A stretch of 64,000 bases of DNA from Bog-756 sp963812885. Its GTDB lineage: Bacteria; Actinomycetota; Acidimicrobiia; Acidimicrobiales; RAAP-2. Position 1 is the stretch's first letter. Each line of letters begins with the position of its first letter. Shown here one piece after another: positions 27,934-36,827 of the stretch. The stretch is taken from positions 835,661 to 899,660 of the forward strand of contig CAWEWZ010000002.1 of the NCBI GenBank assembly GCA_963812885.1, given 5' to 3'. Position numbers and translations under genes: made by a program. The notes beneath the pieces were generated by a model, which saw only the letters and a list, made by a program, of their open reading frames with translations, did no database searches and was not told where the DNA came from.

Positions 27934-28020
27934 CGGGTCTCCCCCGCACGCGGCCCACCTTCGACGACGCTCCGCCGTCCCTCTGTCTCGGCTCCTCGGC
28001 TGTCGCTGAACTTACACCTG

Positions 28021-28038
28021 GGTGGGTTCGATCCCACC
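28021..28038. terminator. Hairpin downstream of the ssuD-PPOX operon
   Basis: GGTGGG-TTCGAT-CCCACC, 6-base arms and a 6-base loop, in the 157-base gap after the PPOX gene and before the secernin start, both on the minus strand. It could end the ssuD operon transcript. There is no clear T run. Confidence 0.3.
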
Positions 28039-28090
28039 GGTCGGCCCGGGGAGACAGGTCCGTCGAAATTCGTGACTGTTTTTATGGACT

Positions 28091-28519
28091 TTAGAGGTCC
28101 GGCACCTCCCCCGACCAACCGGTCAGCCCGGCCACCTCGAACACGGTCAGGTCGGTCCAGGGCCGGTGCTCGTACTGGCGGTACTTCAGGGCGAGCATCG
28201 ACCCGAGCCCCCGCCGCTGGTCGTCGTCGGCGGCGATCCGGATCACCGATGCCCGGACCCACCACAGCCGCGACCAGTCGTCGTTGTCCCAGTGGTCGCA
28301 CAGCAGCACGCCACGCGGATCGTCATCGAGATTGCGGTTCCGTTGGAGCACGGCCGAGGACTTGGGTTTGACCAGGTCGACGGGAACGGCCACCCGCAGC
28401 CCGTCGACCACGAAGCACACCGGGACGGCGTCCACCCCCCGATCCGGATGCCGGGTGGCCAGCACCCCGCGTTCCGAGCGGCGCAGCAATTCCTCGCATC
28501 GCGACCGGGTCAGTCGCAC
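28091..28519 (-). CDS. PPOX-class (pyridoxamine oxidase-like, probably F420-dependent) protein
   Basis: 142 residues, split-barrel fold. SERGVLATRHPDRGVDAVPVCFVVDG is the first strand pair, then VAVPVDLVKPKSS, LQRNRNLDDDPRGVLLCDHWDNDDWSRLWWVRASVIRIA, and the late KYRQYEHRPWTDLTVFEV. This matches the actinobacterial group of PPOX enzymes that use F420 or flavin. GTG 28519 lies 10 bases after the tag stop; a start at 28573 would overlap it. It is last gene of the ssuD-ssuE-tag operon. Substrate unknown. Confidence 0.78.
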   Translation of the reverse strand: MRLTRSRCEELLRRSERGVLATRHPDRGVDAVPVCFVVDGLRVAVPVDLVKPKSSAVLQRNRNLDDDPRGVLLCDHWDNDDWSRLWWVRASVIRIAADDDQRRGLGSMLALKYRQYEHRPWTDLTVFEVAGLTGWSGEVPDL

Positions 28520-28529
28520 CGGACCGGGC

Positions 28530-29105
28530 CTAGCGCTTGCTCGGGCAGGACACCAGGTGGTCATCGACCACACCGACCGACTGGAGAAAGGAGTAGACGA
28601 TGGTCGATCCCACGAAGGTGAACCCGCGCCGCTTGAGGTCCTTGGCCACCTGATCGGACAGCTCGCTGCGGGCCGGCAGGTCGGACATGGTCCGCGGCCG
28701 GTTGACCACGCGGGATCCGCCGACCCAGGCCCAGAGGTAGCGGTCGAACGATCCCTCCTCGTCGCCGACGGCCAGGAACGCCCGGGCGTTGGTCACCGCA
28801 CCCTTCACCTTGAGCCGGTTGCGGACGATGCCGGGATCCTCCAGCAGGGAGGCCAGCTTCCGATCGTCGTAGCGGGCCACCCGTCGGGCGTCGAAGCCGT
28901 CGAAGGCGCGTCGGTAATTCTCGCGCTTGTTGAGGATCGTCGACCAGGACAGGCCGGCCTGGGCCCCTTCGAGGAGGAGCATCTCGAACAGGTGGGAGTC
29001 ATCGTGCGAGGGGACGCCCCATTCGTCGTCGTGGTACCGGCGCATCGACTCCGAGCTCTCGGCCCAGTCGCAGCGGTGGCCGGCGCCGGCCTTGGTCGCG
29101 CTCAC
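28530..29105 (-). CDS. tag: DNA-3-methyladenine glycosylase I
   Basis: 191 residues. RCDWAESSESMRRYHDDEWGVPSHDD is the N-terminal zinc and active-site region (Cys and His ligands), FEMLLLEGAQAGLSWSTILNKRENYRRAF carries the base-recognition helix, and the C-terminal DHLVSCPSKR provides the last His and Cys zinc ligands. It removes 3-methyladenine from alkylated DNA. GTG 29105 overlaps the ssuE stop by GTGA. Its place inside a sulfonate-oxidation operon is unusual; it may just share a promoter. Confidence 0.92.
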   Translation of the reverse strand: MSATKAGAGHRCDWAESSESMRRYHDDEWGVPSHDDSHLFEMLLLEGAQAGLSWSTILNKRENYRRAFDGFDARRVARYDDRKLASLLEDPGIVRNRLKVKGAVTNARAFLAVGDEEGSFDRYLWAWVGGSRVVNRPRTMSDLPARSELSDQVAKDLKRRGFTFVGSTIVYSFLQSVGVVDDHLVSCPSKR

Positions 29106-29623
29106 CCTCGGAGGACCGTGGCCAACGACCGGGCCTGGCCCAGGGCCAGGGACAGGTTCTCGAGGAGCGACGGGACGGGACGGCCGTCATCGAAGTCGGC
29201 ACCGGTGGCGTAGACCACCGTCGGCACCGTCCAGCCCCCCAGGCTGGCCACGACGGCGCGCCCCCCGGTGTCCAGGGACAGGAAGTGGGCCGGCGAACCG
29301 GCCGTGGCGGCCAGGACCACCGCGGTCTGCAGCAGCGCGTCGGTGGGGAACCGGTCGAGGAAGGCCTTGAGGGAGCCGTTGAACGTGGCCCGGTAGACCG
29401 GCGTGGCCAGGACGAGGACGGCCGCCGCCGAGGCCGCCCCGACGGCGTCGTCGACGGCCCGGTCCTGTCGGCGCCCGAGCAGGGCGTCGGCCGGCAGCTC
29501 GACCAGGTCGACCAGGTGACCCCCGCCACCGAGGTCGATGGCCGCGTTGGCCAGGGCCCGGGTCTTGGACGTGGGCGAGTCACTACTGCTCACCACCACC
29601 AGGTCGGAGGGGACGGCGGTCAC
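29102..29623 (-). CDS. ssuE: NAD(P)H-dependent FMN reductase
   Basis: 173 residues, flavodoxin-like fold. VVVSSSDSPTSKTRALA is the phosphate-binding loop, LVLATPVYRATFNGSLKAFLDRFP the FMN-stacking motif typical of SsuE/MsuE, and GRAVVASLGGW a later loop. It provides reduced FMN to the neighbouring monooxygenase SsuD. GTG 29623 overlaps the ssuD stop by GTGA and its own stop overlaps tag in the same way, so all three are translationally coupled. Confidence 0.85.
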   Translation of the reverse strand: MTAVPSDLVVVSSSDSPTSKTRALANAAIDLGGGGHLVDLVELPADALLGRRQDRAVDDAVGAASAAAVLVLATPVYRATFNGSLKAFLDRFPTDALLQTAVVLAATAGSPAHFLSLDTGGRAVVASLGGWTVPTVVYATGADFDDGRPVPSLLENLSLALGQARSLATVLRG

Positions 29624-30738
29624 GACGGGCCGACCAGGGCCGTGTCGGGATCGTCGGCGCCGGGGGAGACCAGGAGCCCGTCGCGCCGAAGGAGCGGGAA
29701 GACGCCCTCGGCGAACCAGTAGGCCTCCTCGAGATGGGGCTGGCCCGAGAGGATGAAGTGGTCGATGCCGAGCTGGTGGTACTCGGCGATGCGTTCGGCG
29801 ACCTCCTCGTGGCTGCCGACCAGCGCCGTGCCGGCGCCCGAGCGCACGAGTCCGAAGCCGGCCCACAGGTTGGGCGACACGACGAGCTTGTCGCGGTTGC
29901 CCCCGTGGAGCGCGGCCATCCGCTGCTGGCCGACCGAGTCCCCCTGGGCGAACTGGCTCTGAGCCAGGGCGACCATGTCGTCGGGCATGGCCTCGAGCAT
30001 CCGCTCGGTGACGGCCCAGGCGTCGGCCGAACGGTCACGGCTGATGACGTGGAGCCGGATGCCGAACCGCAGGCGGCGACCGGACCGTTCCGCCAACGAG
30101 CGCAGGTGGTCGATGCGATCGGCCACCTGGTCCGGCGGCTCGCCCCAGGTGAGATAGACGTCGGCGTGGTCGGCGGCGACCTGCTGGGCCGCCGGGGAGG
30201 CGCCACCGAAGAAGATCTCGGGGATCGGATCCGGCGGTTTGGCCGTGGACGCGCCGGCCACCTCGTAGTGCTGGCCGTGGAAGTCGAAGGGCTCCCCGCT
30301 CCATGCCCCGTGCAGCACGGTGATGAACTCCGCCGTGCGCTCGTAGCGCCGGTCGTGGTCGAGCCAGTCCCCGAAGCGGCGCTGCTCGACGGCGTCGCCA
30401 CCGGTCACGATGTTCAGCAGGACCCGGCCACGGCTCATCCGCTGGAAGGTCGAGGCCTGCTGTGCAGCCAGCGTCGGGGAGATCAGACCCGGTCGGAAGG
30501 CGACCAGGAACTTGAGTCTGGTGGTCTCGCGGCTCAGCGCCGCGGTGACCAGCCACGAATCTTCGCACCAGGTACCGGTGGGGGTGAGGACGGCTTCGTA
30601 TCCGAGCTGGTCCGAAGCCCGGGCCACCTGGGACAGGTAGTCGATGTCCGGTGCGCGGCGGCCGACCGTGGGTCCGAATCCGACGATCTCACGGCTGTCC
30701 CCGGTGGTGGGCAGGAACCAGTGGACATGGACGCTCAC
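29620..30738 (-). CDS. ssuD: FMNH2-dependent alkanesulfonate monooxygenase
   Basis: 372 residues. SVHVHWFLPTTGDSREI at the start, VLTPTGTWCEDSWLVTAALS, FLVAFRPGLISPTLAAQQASTFQRMS, LLNIVTGGD, YLTWGEPPDQV, FGIRLHVI, SVGQQRMAALHGG and PNLWAGFGLVRSGAGTALVG match SsuD closely, including the Cys of the TGTWCEDSW loop. It desulfonates alkanesulfonates to aldehyde and sulfite for sulfur supply. It is first gene of the ssuD-ssuE-tag-PPOX operon. GTG 30738 is chosen because the family start motif begins there. No ABC sulfonate transporter is in the window. Confidence 0.93.
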   Translation of the reverse strand: MSVHVHWFLPTTGDSREIVGFGPTVGRRAPDIDYLSQVARASDQLGYEAVLTPTGTWCEDSWLVTAALSRETTRLKFLVAFRPGLISPTLAAQQASTFQRMSRGRVLLNIVTGGDAVEQRRFGDWLDHDRRYERTAEFITVLHGAWSGEPFDFHGQHYEVAGASTAKPPDPIPEIFFGGASPAAQQVAADHADVYLTWGEPPDQVADRIDHLRSLAERSGRRLRFGIRLHVISRDRSADAWAVTERMLEAMPDDMVALAQSQFAQGDSVGQQRMAALHGGNRDKLVVSPNLWAGFGLVRSGAGTALVGSHEEVAERIAEYHQLGIDHFILSGQPHLEEAYWFAEGVFPLLRRDGLLVSPGADDPDTALVGPS

Positions 30739-30894
30739 CGGTCGTGGCCCCGCTCGATTGCTGTGAGCATTCCGATCGACGGCGGCAACTCGATCGGCGG
30801 CACCATGCCGGCAGTCTATGGGCCGCCCAGTCGACGAGTTCGATCGACTCGGCCGGATTCGTCGGGACGTCGACGCCGGGCGCGATGATGGGGA

Positions 30895-31296
30895 ATGGAC
30901 TCCTCGCTGGTCGCCGTCGACACCTCCAGGCGCACCGTGGTCGACCTGACCGCCGAGGTCGAGCAGTTCTGTGCCGCCCGCGGCGACGGCCTGGTCAACG
31001 TCTTCGCCCCCCATGCCACCGCCGGACTCGCCCTGATGGAGGTGGGCTCGGGATCCGAGCACGACCTCGAGGAGACCCTGCACCGCCTACTGCCGCGGGA
31101 TGACCGGTACCGGCACCGGCACGGCGCCCAGGGCCACGGCGCCGATCACGTGCTCCCCGCCCTGGTCAGCCCCTCGCTCACCGTTCCCGTCCTGGGCGGA
31201 CGACTGCTGCTGGGCACCTGGCAGAGCATCGTCCTGGTCGACGCCAACCGCGACAACCCCAGTCGTCAGGTCCGGCTCAGCTTCATCGCCGGCTAG
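30895..31296 (+). CDS. yjbQ: YjbQ family protein (UPF0047)
   Basis: 133 residues, full length. The conserved APHATAGLALMEVGSGSEHDLEETLHRLLP, HGAQGHGADHVLPALVSPSLTVPV and LGTWQSIVLVDANRDNPSRQVRLSFIAG segments are the UPF0047/YjbQ family signature, including the three histidines that can bind a metal. Family members show secondary thiamine phosphate synthase activity, of uncertain physiological meaning. ATG 30895. An MFS transporter gene starts 4 bases after its stop, so they form an operon. Divergent from ssuD with 156 bases between. Confidence 0.92.
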   Translation: MDSSLVAVDTSRRTVVDLTAEVEQFCAARGDGLVNVFAPHATAGLALMEVGSGSEHDLEETLHRLLPRDDRYRHRHGAQGHGADHVLPALVSPSLTVPVLGGRLLLGTWQSIVLVDANRDNPSRQVRLSFIAG

Positions 31297-31300
31297 GGCC

Positions 31301-32770
31301 ATGCCGCGTATCCGCATCAACCCCAAGATCAGCGTGAGCGTCGTCTTCGTGGCGGCCATGTTCATGAACATCATGGACATCACCATCGTCAATGTGGCCC
31401 TCCCGTCCATCGGCCGCCAGTTCCATGTGGCGGAGACGTCGCTCGACGCGGTGGCGGTCGGGTACCTGGTCAGCCTGGCCGTCTTCATCCCGGCTGCCGG
31501 TTGGCTCGGCGACCGGTTCGGGTCGAAGCGGGTGCTGTTGTTGGCCATCGCCGTGTTCACCGGCGCCTCGGCCCTCTGCGGTCTGGCCGACAGCCTCTCC
31601 GAACTCGTCCTCTTCCGGGTCGTCCAGGGGATCGGCGGCGGCATGCTGACCCCGGTCGGGATGGCCATGCTGTTCCGGACCTTTCCCCCAGAGGAGCGGG
31701 TGCGGGCGTCGAGCATCCTGACCGTTCCCACCGCGGTGGCCCCGGCCCTGGGCCCGGTGCTCGGCGGGCTCCTGGTCACCAGCCTCTCCTGGCGGTGGGT
31801 CTTCTTCGTCAACCTGCCCATCGGGATCCTGGCCTTCGCCTTCGGACTGATCTTCCTGGCCGAGCACCGTGAGCCCCATCCGGGACGGTTCGACCTGCCC
31901 GGATTCCTGCTGTCGGGCATCGGCTTCGCCGCGGTGATGTTCGGGGTCAGCGAGGGACCCGATCGGGGCTGGGGCAGCCCGGAGATCGTGGCCAGCCTCG
32001 TCGTCGGCATCCTGTTGCTGGCCGGGCTGGTCGTCGTCGAACTACGAACCACCAGGCCGCTGTTGAAGCTCCGACTCTTCGGCAATCGGCTCTTCCGGTC
32101 CACCAGCACGGTACTGATGATCGCCATGGCCGCATTCCTCGGCGTGCTCTTCGCCGCTCCGCTCTTCTTCCAGATCGCCTTGGGCCTCAACGCGCTCCAG
32201 TCCGGGCTCAACACCTTCCCCGAGGCCATCGGGGTCATGGTCGGGGCCCAGGTGGCCAGCCGGGTGATCTACCCGCGGATCGGCCCCCGCCGCCTGGTGG
32301 CAGGCGGACTCATCGGTGTGGCGTGCTCGGCCGGGCTGATGTCCCTGATCGGATTCGACACCGACCTGTGGTGGATGCGCCTCCTCATGTTCGCCATGGG
32401 CACGTCGATGGCCCAGGTCATCATCTCGACGCAGGCGGCTTCGTTCGCCACCATCTCCAATGCCGACACCGGCTCGGCCTCGTCCCTCTTCAACAGCCAG
32501 CGACAGCTGGGGAGCGCCCTCGGCGTGTCGCTCATCTCGACCGTGCTCGCCGCCGTCGGTACCAGTCATCTGGTCGACGGGCACCCGGTGCCCAACCTGG
32601 CCGCGTACCACGCCGCATTCCTGGCTGCCGCCGGGGTGGCGTTGGTCGGAGCCGTGGTGGCGCTCACCATCAACGACGCCGACGCGTCAGCCACCATGGT
32701 CCTGCGACGATCGGGACGGATCGTGCAGCGCCGCTCCACCCGGGCGCCGGCTCCGGAGCCGGCATCGTAG
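31301..32770 (+). CDS. MFS drug transporter, DHA2 type
   Basis: 489 residues with about 14 transmembrane helices. FMNIMDITIVNVALPSIGRQF is the DHA2 motif D1 (ITIVNVALP), GWLGDRFGSKRVLL is motif A, and TAVAPALGPVLGGLLV is motif C of antiporters. A basic and Pro-rich C-terminal tail follows the last helix. Unlike the transporter at 2943 it is intact. ATG 31301 lies 4 bases after yjbQ. It exports drugs or metabolites with protons; the substrate is unknown. Confidence 0.9.
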   Translation: MPRIRINPKISVSVVFVAAMFMNIMDITIVNVALPSIGRQFHVAETSLDAVAVGYLVSLAVFIPAAGWLGDRFGSKRVLLLAIAVFTGASALCGLADSLSELVLFRVVQGIGGGMLTPVGMAMLFRTFPPEERVRASSILTVPTAVAPALGPVLGGLLVTSLSWRWVFFVNLPIGILAFAFGLIFLAEHREPHPGRFDLPGFLLSGIGFAAVMFGVSEGPDRGWGSPEIVASLVVGILLLAGLVVVELRTTRPLLKLRLFGNRLFRSTSTVLMIAMAAFLGVLFAAPLFFQIALGLNALQSGLNTFPEAIGVMVGAQVASRVIYPRIGPRRLVAGGLIGVACSAGLMSLIGFDTDLWWMRLLMFAMGTSMAQVIISTQAASFATISNADTGSASSLFNSQRQLGSALGVSLISTVLAAVGTSHLVDGHPVPNLAAYHAAFLAAAGVALVGAVVALTINDADASATMVLRRSGRIVQRRSTRAPAPEPAS

Positions 32771-32887
32771 GCCGGGGCCCCTCGTTTACCATGCCGGGAG
32801 GCCGAGAGACAGGAGCGGGGGATATGGGGAACGCCGGGTGGAAGCGGGCCGCCTCCGGGGCCCGGAAGCCGGGGGGCTGACCGGCCC

Positions 32888-33704
32888 ATGTCGGTGGCCC
32901 GATCCGATGGTCTCGACCTCTACTATCGAGCGGCGCGGAGCCGGGCCACCACTCCTCTTCTGCAACGGGTCGGGGTCCACCCTCGAGAGTTCGGAGCTGC
33001 TGCTCGATCTGTTCACCGCCTCGTTCGACCTCGTCGCCTGGGACTACCGGGGCATGGGGAGGAGCGGAGCATCGCCCCGGGCCTATGCCATGGCCGACTG
33101 CGCCGGCGACGCGCTCGGCCGTGATGGATGCCGTCGGCTGGGAGTACCACCCGGGTGGTGGGCATCAGCTTCGGGGGGATGGTGGCCCAGGAGGTGGCGG
33201 TCACCGTGCCGGAGCGCATCGAACGGCTCGCGCTGTTGTGCACGTCGCCCGGCGGCGAGGGCGGTTCCTCCTTTCCGTTGCACGAACTGGAGGCCGTGGA
33301 CAAGGAGGAGGCGACACCGGTGCGCCGCCGGCTCATGGACACCCGCTTCGATGACCAGTGGCTGGCCACCCACCCGTCGGACCGGAACCTGGTCGATGCC
33401 CTCGAACACCGGGGCGCCCGACCCGACTCCCGAACAGCGGCGGGGCCACCTCGAGCAGCTCGAGGCGCGGCGCCATCATGACGTCTGGGATCGGCTCCCG
33501 GCGATCACCTGCCCGACCTACGTGGCCTGCGGCCGTTTCGACGGGATCGCTCCCCCGCGCAACAGCGCCGCCATCGCCTCGCGGATCACCGGGGCCCGGC
33601 TCGAGACCTACGAGGGCGGCCACCCCTTTCTGGCTCAGGACCCCCGCAGCATCACCGATCTGCTCGGGTTTCTGGGCGGGCCCACTCCACACGCGCCGTC
33701 CTGA
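32888..33704 (+). pseudogene. Alpha/beta hydrolase (about three apparent frameshifts)
   Basis: Spliced across frames: MSVARSDGLDLYY, then ERRGAGPPLLFCNGSGSTLESSELLL and FDLVAWDYRGMGRSGAS (oxyanion and strand 4 region), then VVGISFGGMVAQEVAV with the nucleophile elbow GISFGG, then CPTYVACGRFDGIAPP (acid) and EGGHPFLAQDPRS (His). All catalytic elements of a full-length hydrolase are present. Breaks lie near 32932, 33118 and 33410. Net length is 3n+1. It resembles ester or enol-lactone hydrolases of about 270 residues. It stands alone between an MFS gene and the convergent sedolisin. Confidence 0.7.
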
Positions 33705-33728
33705 ACGGGACGGGACCGATCCGACCGG

Positions 33729-36134
33729 CTACTTGGCCGCTATCAGCGTCAGCGTGAACTTCTGGAACACCGGGTGGGGCGCCACCCTCGTCCCGAAGTC
33801 CGCCTCGAAGACCAGTGCATAGGCACCGGGAGTGTCATGGACGCCGGGGATACCCGACAAGGTGGCGGTACCGTTCCACAGGTTCTTGAACCGCAGGCCG
33901 GCGGGAGGCGTTGGCGTCACCGAGAACACCCTCGGCGTGCCGTTGGTACGGACGGTGAACGTGAACGGTCGACCGACGGTGGCCTTGGCACGCGTCGCAC
34001 TGGTGATGGCCACGTCGACCACCCAGGTGAAGGACACCGAGGCGCTGTTGCCGGCAGTATCACGGGCGGTCACCAACACCGCCGAGCTGCCCAGTGTGGT
34101 CGGCCGGCCGGAGATCAGGCCGTCGGTGGCATTGATGGTCAGTCCGGGTGGGAGCCCGATCGCCCGGTAGCCGATCCGCTGCCCGGGGGTGGTGTCAGCC
34201 GCCCTGATCTGGAGCCTGACGGTCTGGCCCAGCGGGCTCCGCCGGGCGCCCGGGTTGACCACCGACACCGGCTCGGCCGGGGCGTCCGCACACAGGGCGG
34301 CGGGGAGTGACGCATTCGGGGTACCGAGCCCGGTGGCCATGTCATAGCCCCTGGTGGCCGGGTACTTGCCGTGCAGCAGTCCGGTGAGGTCGTTGGATCC
34401 CACGGTCACGTCGTTGAAGGCGGCCGGGTCGGTCGACGCCACCCGGTAGAGGATCGGGTTGGCGAACCCGATGTTCTTCCCCCGGCAGCTGGACGAGGCG
34501 TTGGACAGGGCCACCAGGGACGCCCACAGCGGGGCGGACAGACTGGTCCCGCCCCAGGCTCCCCAGCCCCCGCCGACGTAGTCCAGATAGGGAAAGGGCC
34601 CGGCCAGCGCCGAGACATCAGGCACCTCACGGCAGTAGCTGCCGGTCGGAGCTCCACACGGTTTTCCGGACGAATAGGCGCTGACGATGCCCGGCGCCGA
34701 GGTATGGGCTTGGTACGACGGCATGGTCCAGAGTTTGGACACCCCCCCTCCCCCGGCCCCCCAGCAACAGGTGTCGTCGTTCCAGGCCGACTCGGTGGGC
34801 GGGGTTCCGGCGGCGGTCCATGACGTACCTCCGACACCGGTGACGAACGGCTGGCTGGCCGGATCGTCCACCGCCTGGGTCTTGTCGAATGAGCCGTCGC
34901 TCCCGAGGCAGTCCTCGGATCCCTCGTCGCCGGAGGCGGCCACGATGGTCTGGCCCTGGACGGCGGCCTCCTCGAACAGGGTGTTCTCGGCCTGGGCGGT
35001 GACGCTCCCGGTGAGGTGCTCGCACAACCCCCACGACGTGGAGATGACCTTGGCCTGGTCGTGGTCGATGATCGAGGCGTAGGTGTCGTACCCGCCGGGG
35101 CCGTTGTTGGGGCCCTGGTAGACGAGCACCCGCGCGTCCGGGGCCAGGCTCACCACCTGCTCGATGTCGACGTCGGCTTCGCCCACACCCGCGTTGGCCA
35201 GCGGTCCTCCGTCGACGTTCACGGTGGTGACCGTGGTACTGGTGTGGAAGCACGACTGGTAGGTGGCGATGTCGGAGGCGCCGAAACCCTGCAGTTCGTA
35301 GAGCGCGACGGCCTGATCCGAACCCAGGTCGCCTTGGCGGTAGAGATTCGGGAACCCATAGGCGCCGGCCACCCGGTCGGCGGTGTAGGCACCGAGTTCC
35401 GTGGCGTCGGTCGACGCCGTCCGGCAGGCCTGCGGTCCACCCGTCGCCGTGTCGGGTCCGACCATACCTCCCGCCGTGTCGCCCGGGGTCGCCGGCCCGC
35501 CGGCCGGGGAGGCCAGGCTCAGATCGTCGAGCCCGACGATCGACTGGACGAAGGGAGCCACCGAGCCGGCCATCTGCGGAGCCCTGGTGTTGGCGTAGGC
35601 GATGCGGCCCCCGGGAATCCGGTACTGCCTGAAGGCGGTCGAGAACGCCGAGGCCAGCTGCGCCGCCGAGCCCCGGATCGGGATGCTCAGGTTGTTGATG
35701 GTCGTCGGGCCGGGGTGCAGCCCGACACCGGCCAGGGCGCGCCGGACCGAATCCACGGTCGTCTGCGTCGGCCCGAAGCGGGCCACGAACTGCGCTTCGC
35801 TGAGGTATCGGCGGTACTGGGGCGATCCGGGTGACGACACGGCGAAGGCATAGGAGGAGAGCGCACCAGGATCACGGGGCTGGAGCACGACATCGACACT
35901 GAGCGGTGCGGCGGCGGCCAGTGGGGCGACCGGGGTGGACCCGACGGGAAGCTGGGGGGGCGAGCCCACCTGCACCCGCAAAGGAGCGCCGGGAGCGGTG
36001 GCGCCGGCACTCACCGGAGGAAGCGTGAGCGCGCCGACGGCGACCGTGGCAGTCACGGCCATGAGTACCCGCGCCCTGCGATGCCGGCCGGCGCCGGAGG
36101 CACGGTGGCCCCCGCTGCGGTGGCTCATGATCAC
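33729..36134 (-). CDS. Secreted sedolisin (S53) protease with C-terminal Ig-like domains
   Basis: 801 residues. A signal peptide (RRARVLMAVTATVAVGALTLPPVSAGA) is followed by a pro-kumamolisin activation domain (about 70-190: YAFAVSSPGSPQYRRYLSEAQFV). The S53 catalytic domain has Glu and Asp in GVGEADVDIEQVVSLAPDA, the oxyanion Asp in VAASGDEGSED, and the serine in GGTSLSAPLWASL. A calcium-site region is near YDMATGLGTPNA. From about residue 610 come two Ig-like (putative Ig/cadherin-type) domains with PGLTINATDGLISGRPT. It is an extracellular acid endopeptidase. The gene is intact and divergent from the Tat-DUF4331 genes. Confidence 0.93.
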   Translation of the reverse strand: MIMSHRSGGHRASGAGRHRRARVLMAVTATVAVGALTLPPVSAGATAPGAPLRVQVGSPPQLPVGSTPVAPLAAAAPLSVDVVLQPRDPGALSSYAFAVSSPGSPQYRRYLSEAQFVARFGPTQTTVDSVRRALAGVGLHPGPTTINNLSIPIRGSAAQLASAFSTAFRQYRIPGGRIAYANTRAPQMAGSVAPFVQSIVGLDDLSLASPAGGPATPGDTAGGMVGPDTATGGPQACRTASTDATELGAYTADRVAGAYGFPNLYRQGDLGSDQAVALYELQGFGASDIATYQSCFHTSTTVTTVNVDGGPLANAGVGEADVDIEQVVSLAPDARVLVYQGPNNGPGGYDTYASIIDHDQAKVISTSWGLCEHLTGSVTAQAENTLFEEAAVQGQTIVAASGDEGSEDCLGSDGSFDKTQAVDDPASQPFVTGVGGTSWTAAGTPPTESAWNDDTCCWGAGGGGVSKLWTMPSYQAHTSAPGIVSAYSSGKPCGAPTGSYCREVPDVSALAGPFPYLDYVGGGWGAWGGTSLSAPLWASLVALSNASSSCRGKNIGFANPILYRVASTDPAAFNDVTVGSNDLTGLLHGKYPATRGYDMATGLGTPNASLPAALCADAPAEPVSVVNPGARRSPLGQTVRLQIRAADTTPGQRIGYRAIGLPPGLTINATDGLISGRPTTLGSSAVLVTARDTAGNSASVSFTWVVDVAITSATRAKATVGRPFTFTVRTNGTPRVFSVTPTPPAGLRFKNLWNGTATLSGIPGVHDTPGAYALVFEADFGTRVAPHPVFQKFTLTLIAAK

Positions 36135-36448
36135 CCCGAGTTCCAGATTGATGGCGGCCCCGGACCGAACGTGCCGACGTTGGGGGTGCCGCCCGACCAG
36201 CGGTGCCGCCGACCGGACCTCCAGGTTAGACCCAACAGGTGCACATCCGCCCCCGGTTTCCGGCCCGATCGGGCCGGACGGTGCGGGGCCGTCCGAGATT
36301 TTCTGGGAATTCGTCCCATCCCGACATCCGGAGTCGCCGCGGGCTCCGAAGAGATCGACGAAAGGCGTGATCGACGGAGCATCGGGCGCATCGATATCCG
36401 GCGGTCGGGCATCAGTCAGCAGTTCCCCTTCCGCCCAGGAGGTTCATC
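36135..36448. other. Divergent intergenic region
   Basis: 314 bases between the divergent sedolisin and Tat-peptide genes, so it should hold both promoters. The only structure I see is an inverted repeat TGGGA-ATTCG-TCCCA at 36304-36318, which could be an operator. I see no strong -35/-10 pair and no small gene. CCCAGGAGG just before 36449 is the ribosome-binding site of the Tat-peptide gene. Confidence 0.5.
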
Positions 36449-36751
36449 ATGAGACATGTCAGCCGGCGCTCGTTCCTGAAGACCGGCTCCGCGGCGGTGG
36501 TGGCCGCCGGGGCGATCTCGGCCATGCCCGGTCTCCCTGGGGTGGTCGACGCGGTGGAGACCCAAGGCCCGGCCGACACCGTTGCCGCCGAGAGCGCCGT
36601 CTCCGGAGCCGACGCCTCGCTGGCCGGCGAACCGCTGGTGGCGCACGTTCGGGACCTGACCACAGGTGAGATCGGCTTCTACCTCGGCACCAAGGAGATC
36701 ACCGTGCTCGACCGCCAACTGGCCGTCCGCCTGATCAACGCCGCCCGCTGA
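36449..36751 (+). CDS. Small Tat-exported protein
   Basis: 100 residues. The start MRHVSRRSFLKTGSAAVVAA is a textbook twin-arginine signal (SRRSFLK) with an alanine-rich hydrophobic stretch. The mature part ends EPLVAHVRDLTTGEIGFYLGTKEITVLDRQLAVRLINAAR split into short strands and a final helix. I have seen this short domain beside DUF4331 genes; it has no assigned function. A good ribosome-binding site (CAGGAGG) lies 8 bases upstream. It lies 76 bases before the DUF4331 gene, which lacks its own signal, so the two may be exported as a complex. That idea is inference. Confidence 0.8.
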   Translation: MRHVSRRSFLKTGSAAVVAAGAISAMPGLPGVVDAVETQGPADTVAAESAVSGADASLAGEPLVAHVRDLTTGEIGFYLGTKEITVLDRQLAVRLINAAR

Positions 36752-36827
36752 CCACCGCGACCCCGATCGCTCCACGCCCTCGAACACCGTCATCCCAACC
36801 ATCCACTATCAGAATCCGAGGTAGATC

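Noticed and set aside
28021..28038. GGTGGGTTCGATCCCACC looks like a tRNA T-arm.
   Set aside because: The loop is one base short and no matching acceptor, D or anticodon arms are found upstream or on the other strand. Kept only as a hairpin.
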